Assembly (NCBI GenBank): GCA_964575335.1
Contig: CAZNPU010000006.1
Span: forward strand, 68,885-132,884
Reading direction: 5' to 3'
Length of the DNA stretch: 64,000 bases
DNA from: CAZNPU01 sp964575335
GTDB lineage: Bacteria; Planctomycetota; Phycisphaerae; Phycisphaerales; SM1A02
The position numbers and the translations under genes were made by a program. The notes beneath the pieces were generated by a model. It ran no database searches. It was not told the DNA's origin and saw only the letters and a list, made by a program, of their open reading frames with translations. Below are positions 1 to 7,884 of the stretch, piece by piece; the stretch's first letter is position 1, and the number at the start of each line of letters is the position of its first letter.

Positions 1-2
1 TG

Positions 3-2060
3 GATCCGACAACCAGCCGCTTTACGCGAGTCAATCGCAAGCTCTGCGAGATCACCGGATACAGCCAGCAGGAGTTGCTTGAGCGAACCTATCTGGACAT
101 CACGCATCCGGAAGATCGGGCCGCGGATCTGGAGCGATTCCTTGCAGTCATGCAAGGCGGCGAGGACACATGGGTAAGCGAGAAACGCTTTATTCGCAAA
201 GACGGAAGGATCGCCTGGGTGCTTGTCACCGGCCGCGTGATTCGTGATGCGCATGGTCGGCCGATGCACGGCATCGCCACAATCCAGGACATCACGGAGC
301 GCAAGTTTGCGGAAGAATCGCTCAGGGCAAGTGAAGCACGGTATCGCACGCTGGCCGAAACCGCACCGGTTCATATTTTCCACGCCGATCAGCGCGGCGC
401 TCTTCAGTGGGCTTCACGAAGTTTTCTTCACTATACCGGCGTCAGCGAGCCGGAGCAGCTTGATGCCACCCTGCGCAGTCAGAACATCGTTCATCCTGAC
501 GACCAGCAGGAAGTCGTTGAACAGTGGGAGCGAGGTATAGCCGCCGCTGTGCCGATCGAGCTTGAGCTTCGCATTCGCCGCGCCGATGGCGAGTATCGCT
601 GGCACTTATGCCGCGTCACCCCGGTGCGGGATCAGCACGGTGAGGTTATTGAATGGGTCGGCACGTGCACCGACATTCATGATCGCAAGCTCGATGAGCA
701 GATGCTCAACGCATACAAGGATCGGCTGGAGGAACTGGTTGCGGAACGCACCAGCGAACTGGAGAAATCCTACGAAGCGCTGCGACTGTCTGATCGCATG
801 GCATCGCTGGGAACGCTCTCGGCCGGCATTGGGCATGATATCGGCAACCTGCTGCTGCCCATTCGCGCACGCCTGGATGTGCTGCGCCAGATGGAACTGT
901 CTGACGAAATGCGAACGCATCTCGACGCCATCGGCGAATCCGCAAAATATCTGCGTGAACTCGCCAGCGGACTGCGGCTGTTTGCGATTGATCCTGAACA
1001 GCAACACAGCGAAGTCGAACAGCTTGATCTTCATCAGTGGTGTCAATCCACGTGCCGCTTCTATCAGAGCGTGCTGCCGAAGAATATTCACATGGTGCAC
1101 GAGGTGCCCGAGGGACTGCCGCTGGTGTCGGTTTCCGAAGCTGGTCTGACGCAGGCGGTGTTCAATCTGGTGAACAACGCGCGAGATGCGATTGGAACTT
1201 CGCGTCGAGGTCGGATCGTACTTCGCGCTCGGGAACTGCCGGATGAGAAGGCAATTCGCGTGACGGTGGAAGACGACGGTCCGGGCATGTCGCCGGAGGT
1301 TCGCGACCGGTGCATCGAGCCGTTCTTTACCACCAAATCGCGAGGCATTTCGACCGGGCTTGGTCTGTCGCTGGTGCACAATGTTGCAGCGGCGGCTGGA
1401 GGCAGGATTGAAATTGAATCGCCTGTTGCGTCGCGGCAACGGTTCCAGGCAGTGAATTCAAACCAAAATCACAGCGGCGGCGGGACTGCCATTTCAATCG
1501 TGCTGCCCGTTGCATCGCCGGCCCCGTCGCACGAAACGCATCCGCGTGCTCATGCGGCACTCGTCAATGGTGAACAAACGCCAGCATCAACCGAGCATCG
1601 GCACGCGTGCGTCACGGTTGCCGACCTTCGTGTGCGTGGTTTGATCTCGACGCTTCTCAGTGCTGCAGGATTTGAGGTGAAGACCGGCACTGAACCGACA
1701 ACGTGCAACGATTCCGGCCCTGCTGCCATCATGTGGGTTGCCGATGCCAACCCAGTCAATTTGGCGCACGCGCAGCGGTTGCATGCTGCGATGACGCATG
1801 AACGCAGTTCTGTCAGTAAGCGCAATGAACGAGGCGGCAGCATTTCCGCTTCCGTCTGCCAGGTGATTGCGCTATTTGCAGATTCACAGCAGGAAGCGGG
1901 CGGTGACGAATCCGCTTCGGACATCCAGGCATGGCGCGACATTGACGCCATCGTTATTGAGGGCCGCCCGACGGTTCAGAAACTCAATGAAGCAATCAGC
2001 GAGTGCAGGCGAAGATTGTCTTCGGATGCCTCGCGTGATCCGCAGGCAATAACCAGTTAG
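3..2060 (+). CDS. PAS-domain sensor histidine kinase (5' end outside window)
   Basis: The frame is open from base 3, so the N-terminus lies upstream; the first visible residues (FTRVNRKLCEITGY) are already PAS-domain sequence. A PAC segment follows, then a second PAS/PAC unit (about 330-690) and a short coiled coil. The HisKA H-box GHDIGN is at 831-848, with His at 834-836 as the likely phosphorylation site. The ATPase domain shows an N-box (NNARDAIG, about 1173), G1 (DDGPGMS) and G2 (STGLGLSLVHN). The last 160 residues look like a degraded receiver-type alpha/beta domain without a clear phospho-acceptor pocket. It is probably a cytoplasmic or membrane-linked kinase of a two-component system; the partner regulator is not visible, and any sensor part lies outside the window. 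Confidence 0.9.
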   Translation, partial: DPTTSRFTRVNRKLCEITGYSQQELLERTYLDITHPEDRAADLERFLAVMQGGEDTWVSEKRFIRKDGRIAWVLVTGRVIRDAHGRPMHGIATIQDITERKFAEESLRASEARYRTLAETAPVHIFHADQRGALQWASRSFLHYTGVSEPEQLDATLRSQNIVHPDDQQEVVEQWERGIAAAVPIELELRIRRADGEYRWHLCRVTPVRDQHGEVIEWVGTCTDIHDRKLDEQMLNAYKDRLEELVAERTSELEKSYEALRLSDRMASLGTLSAGIGHDIGNLLLPIRARLDVLRQMELSDEMRTHLDAIGESAKYLRELASGLRLFAIDPEQQHSEVEQLDLHQWCQSTCRFYQSVLPKNIHMVHEVPEGLPLVSVSEAGLTQAVFNLVNNARDAIGTSRRGRIVLRARELPDEKAIRVTVEDDGPGMSPEVRDRCIEPFFTTKSRGISTGLGLSLVHNVAAAAGGRIEIESPVASRQRFQAVNSNQNHSGGGTAISIVLPVASPAPSHETHPRAHAALVNGEQTPASTEHRHACVTVADLRVRGLISTLLSAAGFEVKTGTEPTTCNDSGPAAIMWVADANPVNLAHAQRLHAAMTHERSSVSKRNERGGSISASVCQVIALFADSQQEAGGDESASDIQAWRDIDAIVIEGRPTVQKLNEAISECRRRLSSDASRDPQAITS

Positions 2061-2676
2061 TTGAGCAGCATGTGTCGGCAGCGAACGCATCGCAGCGTTT
2101 CTTCATCGTTTGACGCACATTGTTCTGGCCAAATAAAAATCCCCCGAAGCAGTGGTGGGAGCCGCTTCGGGGGGGAGGGAGGGGAATGCCGCTTATGGTC
2201 CTCTTCGGGGATTTGAGAAGGAGGTGAAGAGGCGGGCGTTCCCAGTGGGCGCCTGGTCATCCATGAACCGGCGACTTTGAATAAATGCGATGGGCAGCGG
2301 TCGCTTGGAGCAGTCACCCCGGGCCTGTCAAACGCATTGCGATGGAGTTCGTTGCGTTTGCGAATCAGCACGGGGGATTGGGATCAAACGCGTCCTTGTT
2401 TGCCCAACCGTGCAAGTCAATCCATCCACTCGCCGACCGTTATGAGTCTCCTTTCCCTGCCCGCAATGACCCATCGCACTCTGACGCGCTGACCTTCGGA
2501 GCGGGAGGTCGGCGGTCTTTGATTGAGGCATCAGGCGTCGAGTTCAACAGCACCCGCAACGGATGCATCAAGCTCCTTCCTCGTCTGATCTCCATCGCCT
2601 CAATGTTTGCGTTATTCAAACTCGCACACTCCTTGTTCTTTCAAGTTGGCGTTCGTTCAAGGCCTGACAGTGCGCA
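2061..2676. other. intergenic region, no gene recognised
   Basis: This gap lies between the 3' ends of the convergent kinase and nrdJ genes. Short open frames here have no recognisable protein features. I looked for tmRNA, RNase P, SRP and tRNA signatures and saw none. The only clear element is the hairpin at 2131-2173, which is oriented as a terminator for minus-strand transcripts, so much of the gap may be nrdJ 3' untranslated sequence. Confidence 0.5.
2131..2173 (-). terminator. rho-independent terminator, minus strand
   Basis: A perfect 10-bp inverted repeat, CCCCCGAAGC (2141-2150) and GCTTCGGGGG (2164-2173), has an A-rich stretch at 2131-2140. On the minus strand this reads as a GC-rich hairpin followed by ATTTTTATTT, the classic terminator arrangement. 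It is about 500 bases downstream of the nrdJ stop, so it would end nrdJ read-through; it could also shield nrdJ from the convergent kinase transcript. Confidence 0.7.
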
Positions 2677-5600
2677 TCAACTGCAGCCCATCGAGTTGCC
2701 GCAGTTCATGCACTTGTAGCAACTGCCGTTGCGCACGGTGATCGATCCGCAGCCGTCGCATGCCGGCGCATCGCCCATCAGCGCGGCATTGGATTGATCA
2801 AGCGGATTGCTGGTAATCAGCAGGCTGGCGGTTTCGGCAGTCAGACGCGAGGTGTTGGTTTCAACAACCACATGCGCCGTCGAAAACTGGGCTGTAGCTC
2901 CATTGCCGCTGGGAGTTGCCGAATGGCTCCGAGGCTGGGGATCGACGGTCTTCACCACGCCGGCATCGCTCGACTTCGCTTGAGCAGAACTCAACGCTCG
3001 CTTCATGTCGGCAGAACCGCTGTTGGGTGACGCATCGGTTGATGATTCGATGTTCGACCATGATCTGTCCTCCTTGACGGCTGTACCGGCATCAACTGGT
3101 GCAGGTGTTGACGAAGCAGCGTCTTTCCTGGCGCTGGTGCTGCTATTGCTCTGCGAACGCTGCGGAGCGTTGGCTTCCCGGTAACCGGGAATGAACTCCA
3201 TGCCCATCCACCGGAAGATGTAATCCACCAGACTCTTGGCAAACGGCACGTCACGGTTGGTGGTCATGCCCATCGGCTCGAAGCGTTGGTGGGCGAACTT
3301 GTTAACAAGACTTTCAATCGGCACGCCGTACTGCAATGCCACACTAATCGCAGTACCCAGCGAATCCATCAGCCCGCCGATCGTCGAGCCTTCCTTGCTC
3401 ATGGTGATGAACAGCTCGCCCGGCGAACCGTCATCGTACATGCCGACGGTCAGATAGCCCTCATGCCCAGCCACGTTGAAGTGGTGGGTGATGCTGTTGC
3501 GGGTGTCGGGCAGGCGGCGGCGCATTGGCCGTTCAATGATGCGCTCCACAATCCGCTCCACATACGTCGGCTCGGGCGTTGAATTATTTCGATCGCCGCT
3601 TTCGCCGGTAGCGGATGATATCGATGAGGTCGATATCGCAGACGCTACTTCCGCAACTTCGGTTGAGAGCTCCCCCAATGCAGCGTTGACCTCATCAGCA
3701 TCTTCATAGTCATCGTCGTCGAGGTCGGTGTCCGACTTGGTGTTGAGCGGCTGGCTCAGCTTGCTGCCGTCGCGGTACAGCGCATTGGCCTTCAGCCCCA
3801 GTTCCCAGCTCAGCCAGTACGCATTGCCGATATCCTCAACCGTCGCTTCACGCGGCAGGTTGATGGTCTTGGAAATCGCGCCGGAGATGAACGGTTGAGC
3901 GGCGGCCATCATGCGAATGTGGCCTTCCGGAGCGATGAACCGCGTGCCGGTTGCGCCGCATTTGTTGGCGCAATCGAATACCGGCAGATGCTCCGGCCGC
4001 AGATGCGGTGCACCTTCAATCGTCTGCGTGCCACAGATCAGACGGTTCAACTCGTCGATCTGCTTGTTCGTCAGTCCCAGTGCCCGAAGACCGTTGAAGC
4101 TGGGATTGCGTCGCGCCGCGTCAGGATCGATGTTCAACGAGCGCAGCACGTGCTCGGGCATGGACCATGCGCTGAACGCAAAGCCAAGCTCAAATACCGT
4201 GGGCAGCGCGTTTTCCACCTCTACCAGTTCTGTTGAGGTGTAGCCCTTGCTCGCCAGGAAATCGCGCAGCGTCTTGCCGAGCGCCTTCATGCTTTCAGGC
4301 AGGGGCGTATCAAGGCTCAATGTGCCCATCACATATGTGATGATCTCGTCGATCTGCGCAGCGTTGTAGCCCAGGTTCTTGAGCGCCGGCCGCAGCGAAG
4401 CGTTGGCGATTTTGAAGTATCCGCCGCCTGCAAGCTTCTTGAACTTCACCAGTGCAAAGTCCGGTTCTACGCCGGTGGTGTCGCAATCCATCAACAGGCC
4501 GATGGTTCCCGTCGGCGCGATCACCGTAACCTGCGCGTTGCGGAAGCCGTGCCGCTCGCCAAGTTCCAGCGCATCATCCCACGCCCGCGTGGCCCGCTGC
4601 AGCAGGTCCATTGCGTTGGCGAAATTGATCTGGCCGTTGATAAACCGTGTGTGATCAATCGGCACAGGTTTGATGGACAGCGATTCATATGCATCGGAAT
4701 CGCGCGGCACGCCGTGCGCCGCACGCCGATGATTGCGAATCACCCGCATCATCGCATCGCGATTGACGGCAAAGCCGGGGAACGGTCCGAGTTCCGCAGC
4801 CATTGCCGCGCTGGTGGCGTATGCGCGGCCAGTAAGTATCGCGCTCATCACGCCGCAGATTGCACGGCCGTCTTCGCTGTCGTAGGGAATGCCCGCCTGC
4901 ATCAGCATCGCGCCGAGGTTGGCGTAGCCCAATCCCAGCGTGCGGAATTCCCAGCTTCGGCGTGCGATCGCTTCAGACGGGAACGACGCCATCAGCACGC
5001 TGATTTCAAGCACGATTGTCCACAGATTGATCGCGTGCTCATAGCCGTCCACATCGAACTGCCGCTCGTCTGCATCGAAGAACTGCAGCAGGTTGATCGA
5101 CGCCAGATTGCAGGCCGTGTCGTCGAGGAACATGTACTCGCTGCACGGATTGCTGGCGTTGATCCGTCCGCTGTTGGGGCAGGTGTGCCAATCGTTGATC
5201 GTGGTGTCGTACTGCACGCCCGGATCGGCGCATCGCCACGCAGCGAGGCAAATCTGCTGCCACAGATCGCGGGCCTTGAGCGTCTTGGCGGGCTTGCCGT
5301 CGGTACGGCGGCGCAGCACCCAGTCGCCATCACGCTCCACCGCGCGGAAGAACTCGTCGGTCAGGCGCACCGAGTTATTGCTGTTCTGACCCGAAACGGT
5401 GTAGTACGCCTCGCCGTTGAAGTCGTAGTTCAGCTTCAGGCCGAGCGATTCAGCAAGCGCCTTCTGATCCGGCCCCAGGTGCTTCATGCCTTCGACAAGA
5501 GCTGCAACCTTCAGCTCTTCTCGCACCTTCCAGTTCACAAAGGCTTCGATATCGGGATGATCAGCATCGAGGCAGACCATTTTGGCTGCTCGGCGGGTGG

Positions 5601-6333
5601 TGCCGCCGGATTTGATCGCTCCCGCAGCGCGGTCGCCGATGCGCAGCCAGCTCATGAGGCCCGATGACGTGCCGCCGCCTGAAAGCGGTTCGCCCTCGCC
5701 GCGCAGCGACGAGAAGTTCGTGCCGGTGCCCGAACCGTATTTGAACAGGCGCGCTTCGCGCACCCACAGGTCCATGATGCCGCCTTCGCCCACCAGATCA
5801 TCGCGCACCGACTGAATGAAGCACGCATGCGGCTGGGGATGCGAGTAAGCGTCTTTGGCCAGGCTGATTGCGCCGGTGTCAGGATCGGCAACGTAATGCC
5901 CCTGCGGCGGGCCGCTGATGCCGTAGGCCCAGTGCAGCCCCGTGTTGAACCATTGCGGGCTGTTGGGCGCAGCCATCTGATGCAGCATCATGTAGCACAG
6001 TTCGTCATAGAACGCCTGCGCATCGTCTGTGGAATCAAAATAGCCGTGCCTCTCGCCCCAGTATTTCCAGCAGCCGGCCAAACGATGAATGACCTGGCGC
6101 ACGGATCGCTCCGGACCGGTGCTGCCATCGCCCTGCGGCACGCCGGCCTTGCGGAAGTACTTACTCACCATAATGTCCGTGGCAAGCTGGCTCCACTGTT
6201 TGGGAACCTCCGCATCCTTCATTTCAAAGACAACCGAGCCGTCGGCATTCGTAATGCGACTGGTGCGCTTGGTCCACTCGACGGTGGAGAACACGTCCTG
6301 GTTCGGTTGAGTAAATCGACGGGTGATCTTCAT
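2677..6333 (-). CDS. nrdJ: vitamin B12-dependent ribonucleoside reductase, class II
   Basis: Makes deoxyribonucleotides using adenosylcobalamin. About 1218 residues. The active-site motif NPCSE places the thiyl-radical Cys at about 397 and its Glu at 399; Cys171 (HACFIQS) and Cys408 (DTACNL) match the redox pair of the family. Substrate-loop sequence SGTGTNFSSLRGEGEPLSGG is near 200-220. Two low-complexity linkers (acidic near 900; Ser/Ala-rich near 1080-1190) lead to a C-terminal cysteine cluster starting CDGCG, a putative zinc ribbon. A TTG two codons earlier is possible, but ATG at 6333 gives the sequence MKITRRF. The neighbouring dcd also feeds nucleotide metabolism. A damaged copy of this gene's start lies upstream at 6474-6566. 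No cobalamin riboswitch was recognised. Confidence 0.95.
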   Translation of the reverse strand: MKITRRFTQPNQDVFSTVEWTKRTSRITNADGSVVFEMKDAEVPKQWSQLATDIMVSKYFRKAGVPQGDGSTGPERSVRQVIHRLAGCWKYWGERHGYFDSTDDAQAFYDELCYMMLHQMAAPNSPQWFNTGLHWAYGISGPPQGHYVADPDTGAISLAKDAYSHPQPHACFIQSVRDDLVGEGGIMDLWVREARLFKYGSGTGTNFSSLRGEGEPLSGGGTSSGLMSWLRIGDRAAGAIKSGGTTRRAAKMVCLDADHPDIEAFVNWKVREELKVAALVEGMKHLGPDQKALAESLGLKLNYDFNGEAYYTVSGQNSNNSVRLTDEFFRAVERDGDWVLRRRTDGKPAKTLKARDLWQQICLAAWRCADPGVQYDTTINDWHTCPNSGRINASNPCSEYMFLDDTACNLASINLLQFFDADERQFDVDGYEHAINLWTIVLEISVLMASFPSEAIARRSWEFRTLGLGYANLGAMLMQAGIPYDSEDGRAICGVMSAILTGRAYATSAAMAAELGPFPGFAVNRDAMMRVIRNHRRAAHGVPRDSDAYESLSIKPVPIDHTRFINGQINFANAMDLLQRATRAWDDALELGERHGFRNAQVTVIAPTGTIGLLMDCDTTGVEPDFALVKFKKLAGGGYFKIANASLRPALKNLGYNAAQIDEIITYVMGTLSLDTPLPESMKALGKTLRDFLASKGYTSTELVEVENALPTVFELGFAFSAWSMPEHVLRSLNIDPDAARRNPSFNGLRALGLTNKQIDELNRLICGTQTIEGAPHLRPEHLPVFDCANKCGATGTRFIAPEGHIRMMAAAQPFISGAISKTINLPREATVEDIGNAYWLSWELGLKANALYRDGSKLSQPLNTKSDTDLDDDDYEDADEVNAALGELSTEVAEVASAISTSSISSATGESGDRNNSTPEPTYVERIVERIIERPMRRRLPDTRNSITHHFNVAGHEGYLTVGMYDDGSPGELFITMSKEGSTIGGLMDSLGTAISVALQYGVPIESLVNKFAHQRFEPMGMTTNRDVPFAKSLVDYIFRWMGMEFIPGYREANAPQRSQSNSSTSARKDAASSTPAPVDAGTAVKEDRSWSNIESSTDASPNSGSADMKRALSSAQAKSSDAGVVKTVDPQPRSHSATPSGNGATAQFSTAHVVVETNTSRLTAETASLLITSNPLDQSNAALMGDAPACDGCGSITVRNGSCYKCMNCGNSMGCS

Positions 6334-6380
6334 GGGCAAACCCCGTTGTAAGCGAGGCCAAGAGGTAAACGAATTGCGAA

Positions 6381-6489
6381 TCTCCCCCTCCCTGGAAGAG
6401 AGGGGCTGGTGGGTGGGTCAAACAGCACGACGTTGACCGGCCGCGTGCTTCACCCACCCTCTGACCCCCTCCCTCAAGGGAGGGGGGAA
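6381..6489. repeat. palindromic BIME/REP-like element upstream of nrdJ
   Basis: Two inverted copies of a unit of about 39 bases (6381-6419 and 6451-6489) face each other across a 31-base spacer. Each copy contains an inner C-rich/G-rich palindrome (CCCTCCCT...AGGGAGGGG type) and a GGGTGGGT tail. The arms match each other with only a few differences. The layout resembles paired bacterial REP units. It sits between the nrdJ start and the relic of the nrdJ start, and its right arm forms the end of the relic reading frame. Mobility or a role in mRNA structure is inferred, not shown. Confidence 0.7.
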
Positions 6490-6566
6490 TGCTTTCTGTG
6501 CGACGCCCACTTGTGGGTGGAGAACACGTCCTGGTGTGGTTGAGCAAAGCGTCGGATGTTTTTCAT
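6474..6566 (-). pseudogene. relic or duplicated start of nrdJ (30 codons)
   Basis: On the minus strand an ATG at 6566 opens a 30-codon frame beginning MKNIRRFAQPHQDVFST. The intact nrdJ begins MKITRRFTQPNQDVFST, 233 bases downstream. DNA identity is perfect over the block coding for QDVFST plus flanking bases. Similarity ends after about 20 codons, and the frame then runs into the palindromic repeat and stops at 6474. It has a good ribosome binding site (AAGGA, 8 bases before the ATG), better than that of the intact gene. It may be the remnant of a second nrdJ, a partial duplication, or a working leader peptide. Confidence 0.75.
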
Positions 6567-6810
6567 TGTGAGCGTCCTTAGCTTCCGTGCTTGTCTTTGA
6601 ACTTGGCCGTCGGTGGCCAACGGAACGATTGCGCGTTGCAACTCAATTGGGCAGGCTATCTCAGCGATATTGCGTTCATCTCAATGTTGAAAGCATGGCT
6701 ATCAATGCTCGAAACATTGCTGTCAATCCTGCTCATTCGTCTTTTGCTGCTGCTGCCACATCAGTTTCCATCATTTCGAGCTTCTGAAGGAACTGCAGTG
6801 GAAGGCCAAT
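6567..6810. other. intergenic, likely dcd-nrdJ promoter region
   Basis: No gene is supported here. The plus-strand open frame across it is hydrophobic by chance and has no ribosome binding site. A CCTGCC core at 6649-6668 on the minus strand resembles part of a B12 box, but the rest of a cobalamin riboswitch is missing. Confidence 0.4.
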
Positions 6811-7383
6811 TCAGTCCACCCGCGGCAGCGTCAGTCCTGACTGATCCTGATACTTGCCCGCTTTGTCTGCATACGAAACAGCACACACCCGGTCGGCTTT
6901 GAGGAACACCATCTGCGCAATGCCTTCGTTGGCGTAGATTTTTGCCGGCAGGGGAGTGGTGTTGGAAATTTCGATCGTGACCTTGCCGCGCCATTCTGGC
7001 TCCAGGGGCGTGACGTTCACGATGATGCCGCAGCGGGCGTAGGTGCTTTTGCCCACGCAGATCGCCAGGACATCGCGGGGAATCGTGAAGGTCTCAACCG
7101 TTTCGCACAGCGCGAAGCTGTTGGGCGGGATGATGACGTGATCCTTGCCGGTGTTGCGCGTGTCGACGGTGACGAACAGGTCATCGTTGAAGTTCTTGGG
7201 GTCGACGATGGCCTGACCGCCGTTGCGGCTCACGTTGGTGAAGATTTTGAACAGCGTTCCCACGCGGACGTCGTAGCCGTAGCTGGAGACCCCGTAGCTG
7301 ACCTTGCCGGGGCGTTTGACGTTCTCCTCGAACGGCTCAATGCCGATGAGTTCTCGAATTTGCGTGTCACAGAGCACCGTCAT
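6811..7383 (-). CDS. dcd: dCTP deaminase
   Basis: Deaminates dCTP to dUTP (or dUMP in bifunctional members), feeding thymidylate synthesis. 190 residues, the usual family length. The signature GKSTYARCGIIVNVTPLEPE is followed by WRGKVTIEISN, whose Glu aligns with the catalytic Glu of the family; a further conserved stretch is YANEGIAQMVF. The C-terminal GKYQDQSGLTLPR segment is the nucleotide-closing tail. A ribosome binding site, AGGAG, lies about 10 bases before the ATG. Lying just upstream of nrdJ on the same strand, it forms a small deoxynucleotide supply group, though a 477-base gap makes separate promoters likely. Confidence 0.95.
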   Translation of the reverse strand: MTVLCDTQIRELIGIEPFEENVKRPGKVSYGVSSYGYDVRVGTLFKIFTNVSRNGGQAIVDPKNFNDDLFVTVDTRNTGKDHVIIPPNSFALCETVETFTIPRDVLAICVGKSTYARCGIIVNVTPLEPEWRGKVTIEISNTTPLPAKIYANEGIAQMVFLKADRVCAVSYADKAGKYQDQSGLTLPRVD

Positions 7384-7656
7384 GGTGTGCCGCTCCTAAC
7401 CGGCGCCGCACGCAGGTTCAATCACTCACTGCGGCTCGTTGACCGAGCGGCAAGGCGATTGGCTGGTGCAGGCAATATTCATGTTGTGGTTCCCAACCAA
7501 ACGAGCGTGGCTTGTTCCAACCTGCCGTGGCCTTGGGCGGACGTATTCGGGAGCGGGACGTCATGTCCTCACCCCGCGATCCCTCCTGTCGCCTTGGGCA
7601 AGTTCAGATTGGGCAAACTTCAGCTCTGATAGGCGTATCCTACTACTACATCTGGT

Positions 7657-7700
7657 GGCTGCAAGAAAACAAAACCCAGAATCTTGAGTTTTTTGCAGCC
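7657..7700. repeat. long inverted repeat (hairpin), possible dispersed element
   Basis: Left arm GGCTGCAAGAAAAC (7657-7670) and right arm GTTTTTTGCAGCC (7688-7700) pair almost perfectly around a 17-base loop. Composition is AT-richer than the surroundings. No T-run follows on either strand, so it is not a standard terminator. It may be part of a repeat element or of a structured RNA. Confidence 0.5.
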
Positions 7701-7778
7701 AGTTCGTAAGGCGAAGCCTAGCAAGAGCTTAGCACGCGAGCACCCGGAAGGCGAACCCCAACTGCTGGTGTGGACAAG

Positions 7779-7795
7779 TTGACAGAAGCTGTCAA
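7779..7795. promoter_or_regulatory. perfect 7-bp dyad upstream of the helicase gene
   Basis: TTGACAG-AAG-CTGTCAA is a perfect 7-bp inverted repeat with a 3-base centre, 90-106 bases before the helicase ATG. Its symmetry fits a dimeric repressor. As the target is a DNA-repair helicase, an SOS-type operator is one idea, but it does not match a LexA box I know. Confidence 0.35.
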
Positions 7796-7884
7796 TCGAC
7801 CAAGGTGTTGTGTGCCTATGATTGTGGTCCATTGCGTCAGGCAGCCCGCTGTTGGGTTGCGCAAAAGCGGGTACACTGGAGGTT

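Larger units (their letters stand above)
7384..7884. other. intergenic region with structured AT-richer segment
   Basis: Divergent gap between dcd and the helicase gene. It holds a long inverted repeat (7657-7700), two copies of AAGGCGAA 40 bases apart (7708 and 7748), two imperfect direct copies of TTGGGCAAGTTCAG (7594 and 7609), and a dyad at 7779-7795. The minus-strand open frame through it (7620-7832) looks like a by-product of the repeat, not a gene. Confidence 0.5.

Noticed and set aside
6640..6680. Partial B12-box-like sequence on the minus strand upstream of nrdJ
   Set aside because: Only the CCTGCC core fits; about half of the consensus positions differ and the other conserved cobalamin-riboswitch segments are not found upstream.
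6587..6902. Hydrophobic plus-strand open frame across the dcd-nrdJ gap and into dcd
   Set aside because: It runs antisense into dcd, lacks a ribosome binding site, and the hydrophobic run comes from a CTG/TTG-rich stretch.
7620..7832. 70-codon minus-strand frame through the intergenic hairpin before the helicase gene
   Set aside because: It follows the repeat elements, has no ribosome binding site, and would be explained better as part of a repeated DNA element.
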